Below, in pieces: positions 4,997 through 8,290 of a DNA stretch of 8,290 bases (the first letter of the stretch is position 1; every line of letters starts with the position of its first letter). The position numbers were made by a program, and so were the translations under genes. Source of the stretch: Crocinitomicaceae bacterium (GTDB lineage: Bacteria > Bacteroidota > Bacteroidia > Flavobacteriales_D > Crocinitomicaceae); contig JALQTG010000302.1 of NCBI GenBank assembly GCA_023264075.1, positions 1 through 8,290 of the forward strand. Direction: 5' to 3'. The notes under the pieces are model-generated. The model had not been told where the DNA came from, searched no databases, and saw only the letters and a program-made list of their open reading frames with translations.

Positions 4997-7285
4997 TTAA
5001 TCCAAGACGGTAAGTTTCGCGAACTTCAAAATCAGCACCTTTTGACCAACACGAGGAAAGAACACAGTTGCCTTTTGATTCGGAAAGGATCCTTCCAATC
5101 CTGTTACTTTTCCTTTTCCAAAGCGATCGTGCTCCACGTTGTATCCCACTTTTAAAGGTTGTGTTGTCCCGCCTGAAGAGGACGAGCTAGTCGGCGTATC
5201 GGATAACTTTTTTAAATTTTTCGGAACACCTGAAGGGCGTTCTTGCATCCGGGAGGTGGTAGGTTTCGAAAAGTCCGAAGGTCGCGTAAATCCTTTCAAC
5301 GAAACTCCACCACCGCTTTTTTCCAATTTGTTTTCAAAATGTACAAAACGGGAGTCAATTTCGTCTATAAATCGACTTGGCTCGGCAGTAATTAGCTGTC
5401 CCCATTTAAAGCGAGTGTTCACGTAAGACAATGTACAAGACTTTTGTGCACGTGTCAATGCGACATAGAAGAGTCGCCTCTCTTCTTCCAATTCGGTCCG
5501 AGAGGTTAAAGAAAGTTGAGATGGGAATAGGTTCTCCTCTAAACCAACAATGAATACGTGAGGAAATTCCAATCCTTTTGAAGCATGAATCGTCATCAAG
5601 GTGATTTTATTCAAATCTTCTTCTGTTTCTTGATCCGCGTCGGTGAGCAAAGCTACATCGATTAAGAAGTCAGCAAGTGTAGCTTTCGTGCCTTCAGGTT
5701 GAGAAACGGAAAATTCCTTGATACCTGCGAGTAATTCCTGGATGTTTTCGTACCGCCCAACTCCTTCAGGTGTTTTATCTTCATATAATTCGCGCATTAT
5801 ACCAGTGCTAGTAGCAATGTCGCTGGCTAGGTCATATGCAGGGACTAACTCTAATTTCGCGTTGTAGCCTTGGATCTTCGTAACAAAATTGGAAAGTTTT
5901 GTTCGAATTCCTGAAGAGATGTTTAACGGAAACTGATGCGGGTCTGAGAGAACGTTCCACATCGAAGTATTGTATTGCAATGCTGCTACAGATACTGCGT
6001 CAAGTGTGGTGTTTCCTATGCCTCTTCGGGGGTAATTTATGACCCGTTTTAAGGCTTCCTCATCATTGGGATTAGCACTTAAGCGAAAATAGGCAATGAG
6101 GTCTTTAATCTCTTTTCGTTGATAGAACGACAATCCTCCATAAATTTTGTATGGCAGCCCCAACTTTCTCAACGATTCCTCAAAAGAACGCGATTGTGCA
6201 TTCGTGCGGTAAAGAATTGCAAAGTCCTTGTATTCACAACCAGTACTTTGTTTGAGATCATATATTTTATTCGTAATCACTCGTCCTTCTTCATTATCAG
6301 TGGCACATCGAACCACGGTGATGTGACCTCCTTCATCGTTAGATGTCCAAACTTCTTTCTTGATTTGGTCGACGTTACGTGCAATGATACTGTTAGCGGC
6401 TTCTACAATGTTTTTCGTACTTCGGTAGTTTTGTTCGAGTTTATAGAGTTGAAAATCTGGGTAATCTTTCTTGAAATTGAGGATATTTTCAATATTCGCC
6501 CCTCGAAAAGAGTAAATGCTTTGCGCATCGTCACCTACCACACAAATATTTTCATTGACCGCAGCTAGCCTTTTTACAATGAGATACTGTGAATAGTTGG
6601 TGTCTTGATACTCATCTACTAAAATGTATTGAAACTTCTGCTGATAATAGTGTAGTACGTCTGGAAAATCACGTAACAACTCGTTTGTTTTGAAGAGCAA
6701 ATCATCGAAATCCATTGCCCCTGATTTAAAACATCTTTCGTTATAGAGTTTGTAAATACGGTAAATTTCTGGTTTGCGAGCCATCCTGTCTTCGCCAACA
6801 ATCTCTGCGCTAGCCTCATACGCAGAAGGGGAGATGAGGTTGTTTTTTGCACTTGATATTCTCCCATGGACACTACCTGGCTTGTAAATTTTATCGTCAA
6901 GCCCCATTTCTTTTATGATGGATTTAATCAAGCTTCGGGAGTCTTGGGTATCGTAGATTGTAAAGTTGGACGGATAACCGATTTTCTCAGAATTGTGGCG
7001 CAAGATTCGCGCGAAAACTGAGTGAAAGGTTCCCATTGAAATATTTTTGGCTTCTCCCATTCCTACTAAGGATCCGATCCGCTCTTTCATTTCTTTGGCG
7101 GCTTTGTTGGTGAAGGTGAGGGCTAGAATATTGAAGGGGTCCACTCCTTGGCGCATCAGATGTGCGATACGGTATGTCAGTACACGCGTTTTTCCAGAGC
7201 CAGCACCCGCAATCACCATCATTGGACCATTGATATGTGCTGCGGCTAATTGCTGCTTCTCGTTGAGATCATCCAAAAAATTCAT
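4997..7285 (-). CDS. uvrD: UvrD/PcrA-type superfamily 1A DNA helicase
   Basis: A 762-residue 3'-5' DNA helicase with all SF1A motifs: LNEKQQLAA (7-15, Q motif), Walker A AGAGSGKT (26-33), LTFTNKAAKEM (56-66, Ia), Walker B VDEYQDT (223-229), GDDAQSIYSFRGA (251-263, III), LEQNYRST (283-290, IV), LMTIHASKGLEF (563-574, V) and EERRLFYVALTRAQ (601-614, VI). A polar Ser/Thr-rich linker (about 655-710) leads to a C-terminal Tudor-like domain (713-762, VEHDRFGKGKVTGLEG). In PcrA/UvrD this domain contacts RNA polymerase. Expected roles are nucleotide excision and mismatch repair and removal of stalled replication or transcription complexes. The start is Met at 7285; the in-frame ATG at 7309 lies inside the promoter spacer and would add only eight residues. 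Confidence 0.95.
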   Translation of the reverse strand: MNFLDDLNEKQQLAAAHINGPMMVIAGAGSGKTRVLTYRIAHLMRQGVDPFNILALTFTNKAAKEMKERIGSLVGMGEAKNISMGTFHSVFARILRHNSEKIGYPSNFTIYDTQDSRSLIKSIIKEMGLDDKIYKPGSVHGRISSAKNNLISPSAYEASAEIVGEDRMARKPEIYRIYKLYNERCFKSGAMDFDDLLFKTNELLRDFPDVLHYYQQKFQYILVDEYQDTNYSQYLIVKRLAAVNENICVVGDDAQSIYSFRGANIENILNFKKDYPDFQLYKLEQNYRSTKNIVEAANSIIARNVDQIKKEVWTSNDEGGHITVVRCATDNEEGRVITNKIYDLKQSTGCEYKDFAILYRTNAQSRSFEESLRKLGLPYKIYGGLSFYQRKEIKDLIAYFRLSANPNDEEALKRVINYPRRGIGNTTLDAVSVAALQYNTSMWNVLSDPHQFPLNISSGIRTKLSNFVTKIQGYNAKLELVPAYDLASDIATSTGIMRELYEDKTPEGVGRYENIQELLAGIKEFSVSQPEGTKATLADFLIDVALLTDADQETEEDLNKITLMTIHASKGLEFPHVFIVGLEENLFPSQLSLTSRTELEEERRLFYVALTRAQKSCTLSYVNTRFKWGQLITAEPSRFIDEIDSRFVHFENKLEKSGGGVSLKGFTRPSDFSKPTTSRMQERPSGVPKNLKKLSDTPTSSSSSGGTTQPLKVGYNVEHDRFGKGKVTGLEGSFPNQKATVFFPRVGQKVLILKFAKLTVLD

Positions 7286-7289
7286 ACTA

Positions 7290-7319
7290 CAAAAATAGCA
7301 AGTTTTCACGCCGCTTCAA
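7290..7319 (-). promoter_or_regulatory. Helicase gene promoter (TTG-N19-TATTTTTG)
   Basis: On the minus strand, TTG (7319-7317), 19 bases, then TATTTTTG (7297-7290) is an exact match to the Bacteroidota consensus at optimal spacing. The -7 box ends 4 bases before the ATG at 7285, so the transcript should start at or very near the start codon (leaderless). This decides the choice of 7285 over 7309. Confidence 0.65.
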
Positions 7320-7390
7320 GGAGCAAAAAAGAGATGTTATTAACAATGTTGGCGATTGTGAACTGAGTATTTCTGATCTGTGCAAAGAGG

Positions 7391-8290
7391 TTAGCGCACG
7401 AGTTGGAAATGTCCATGATACTCTTTTGGCCCTTCTGGTAAATTCACTACAATCTTGTAAAAGTATACCCCTTCACTGGCCGGCTCTCCATCTATCCAAC
7501 CATCCCAAATTTCAGAATAAACGTTCGGATTAGACTGGAAATTCTTCGCCTCCATTATATTTCCCCAGCGGTTTAAAATGAAAGCGTTGATGCGGAGCTC
7601 CTGATTCAATTGTATTCCAAATACATCATTACTACCGTCTTCATTCGGCGTGATAATGTTTGGAATAGTAATCGTATAATCATCAATCACATTAACAACA
7701 ATACTGTATGTGTCTGAACATCCAGTACTGCTATTCGTAGCTTCTAGTGTGATTGTATATTGGCCAGCCTCGCTGAACGTTGCAGCAAAATTAAGGCTAT
7801 TGGTTATATATTCTCCATCAATGTACCATGCGTATTGATCAGCTTGCAGTGTTAAATTGAAAAAGTCAAAGATTTCATCGAGATAAGCTGTGTTTGTATT
7901 CGGAGTGAAAAACGCATCAAGTTCAGGAAATTCGACAAACACTGTGTCTCCGCATGTGCCACAACTTCCTGTTGCGGTGTACCAGTAATCTCCAGTTTGT
8001 GTAATTGTGATGCTCATTGTTGTATCTCCCGTATTCCACAAAATATCATTTCCATTCGTGATGGCGGTAGCTACCACACTTTCGTCACAAGCAATAAATG
8101 TTTCACCTAAATCAATGAAACATGTTAGCGGAGTTCCAAACTCTACATTGACGGAAGCACTGTCGGTTCCGCAAGCATTTGTAGCATAAACGGTGTAAGT
8201 ACCCGATTGAGAGGGAAGAATTGTTGGATTCGTTTCTGCTGTGCTCCATAGATAAGTTGTTGCACCGGACGCTACGAGTTCAATAGACCC
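7391..8290 (-). CDS. C-terminal part of a large T9SS-exported modular surface protein (partial)
   Basis: The frame is open from the TAA at 7391-7393 to the right edge: 299 residues, N-terminus outside the window. The GTG at 8077 is not the real start, since coding similarity continues upstream of it. Residues 1-51 and about 68-120 are two related Ig-like units sharing W(S/N)T(A/G)(E/D)T, a Q(S/T)G(T/D)Y turn, a CGT motif and a closing V-VEF. About 127-201 is PKD-like (AWYIDGEY, GQYTITLEATNSSTGCSDTY). About 209-299 is a gliding-motility-type type B T9SS sorting domain: IPNIITPNEDGSNDVF, NRWGNIM, WDG, GVYFYKI, ending GHFQLVR. The protein should cross the outer membrane through T9SS and be anchored or released at the surface, possibly as an adhesin. 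Any enzymatic part would lie upstream, unseen. Confidence 0.92.
   Translation of the reverse strand, partial: GSIELVASGATTYLWSTAETNPTILPSQSGTYTVYATNACGTDSASVNVEFGTPLTCFIDLGETFIACDESVVATAITNGNDILWNTGDTTMSITITQTGDYWYTATGSCGTCGDTVFVEFPELDAFFTPNTNTAYLDEIFDFFNLTLQADQYAWYIDGEYITNSLNFAATFSEAGQYTITLEATNSSTGCSDTYSIVVNVIDDYTITIPNIITPNEDGSNDVFGIQLNQELRINAFILNRWGNIMEAKNFQSNPNVYSEIWDGWIDGEPASEGVYFYKIVVNLPEGPKEYHGHFQLVR

Noticed and set aside
5139..5426. A + strand open frame opposite the 3' end of the helicase gene
   Set aside because: It is antisense to the linker and Tudor-like domain, with no family resemblance or initiation signals.
6119..6568. A 149-codon + strand open frame inside the helicase gene
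   Set aside because: It is antisense to the conserved helicase region, has low-complexity, Phe/Ile/Ser-rich composition, no recognisable domain and no promoter at its start. It is a shadow of a strongly supported gene.
7325..7345. Terminator for the T9SS gene: TGTT-ATT-AACA next to an A-run (T-run on the minus strand)
   Set aside because: The stem is only 4 bp with one G-C pair and would not be stable; the poly-T alone is not sufficient evidence.
7391..8077. T9SS protein starting at GTG 8077
   Set aside because: The same frame continues without a stop to 8290 and encodes a related Ig-like unit, so the gene is partial at the edge and does not start here.
1..8290. Defence system, mobile element, CRISPR array or direct-repeat array
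   Set aside because: No direct-repeat arrays, transposase, integrase, tRNA-associated att site or defence-gene motifs were seen. The only helicase has the full PcrA/UvrD architecture including the Tudor-like tail and no nuclease fusion, so it is best read as housekeeping repair.

Overview
The window looks like chromosome of a Bacteroidota bacterium, most likely Flavobacteriales. Four things point there. At the right edge is a protein ending in a type B type IX secretion (T9SS) sorting domain. Several starts carry the phylum-specific promoter pattern TTG-N17-23-TAnnTTTG. Genes generally lack Shine-Dalgarno sequences, and base composition is moderately AT-rich throughout. I see no tRNA, rRNA, insertion sequence, phage gene, CRISPR array or other sign of recent transfer. 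No stretch longer than about 300 bases lacks a gene; the largest gap is 153 bases, at 4844-4996.

Left block (1-2608, + strand). A tightly packed series runs rightward: the tail of an unidentified gene, a DUF493/YbeD-like protein, a small membrane-anchored beta-rich protein, a secreted outer-membrane barrel, a lipoprotein and a DtxR/MntR-family metal-dependent repressor with a FeoA-like C-terminal domain. Junctions are a 20-base overlap, a 1-base overlap (TAATG), gaps of 30 and 28 bases, and a 4-base overlap (ATGA), so this is probably one transcription unit. The lipoprotein-regulator junction is the clearest hint of a functional link.

Middle block (2618-4292). A Nudix hydrolase (- strand) and pyrE (+ strand) diverge with only 7 bases between their start codons. 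Each one's predicted promoter lies in or across the other's coding sequence. pyrE is followed after 12 bases by a small SRPBCC-fold protein, probably in the same operon. Short hairpins mark the convergent junctions repressor/Nudix and SRPBCC/reductase.

Right block (4304-8290, - strand). This holds a DHFR/RibD-C-type reductase, a full-length UvrD/PcrA helicase with its own near-leaderless promoter, and the C-terminal 299 residues of a large T9SS-exported surface protein with Ig-like and PKD-like modules. The functions are mostly housekeeping: pyrimidine synthesis, DNA repair, nucleotide hydrolysis, metal-responsive regulation and cell envelope. I did not find a clear novel defence or mobile system. 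The items most worth checking are the interlocked Nudix/pyrE promoters, the lipoprotein translationally coupled to the metal repressor, and the unidentified membrane-anchored beta protein.
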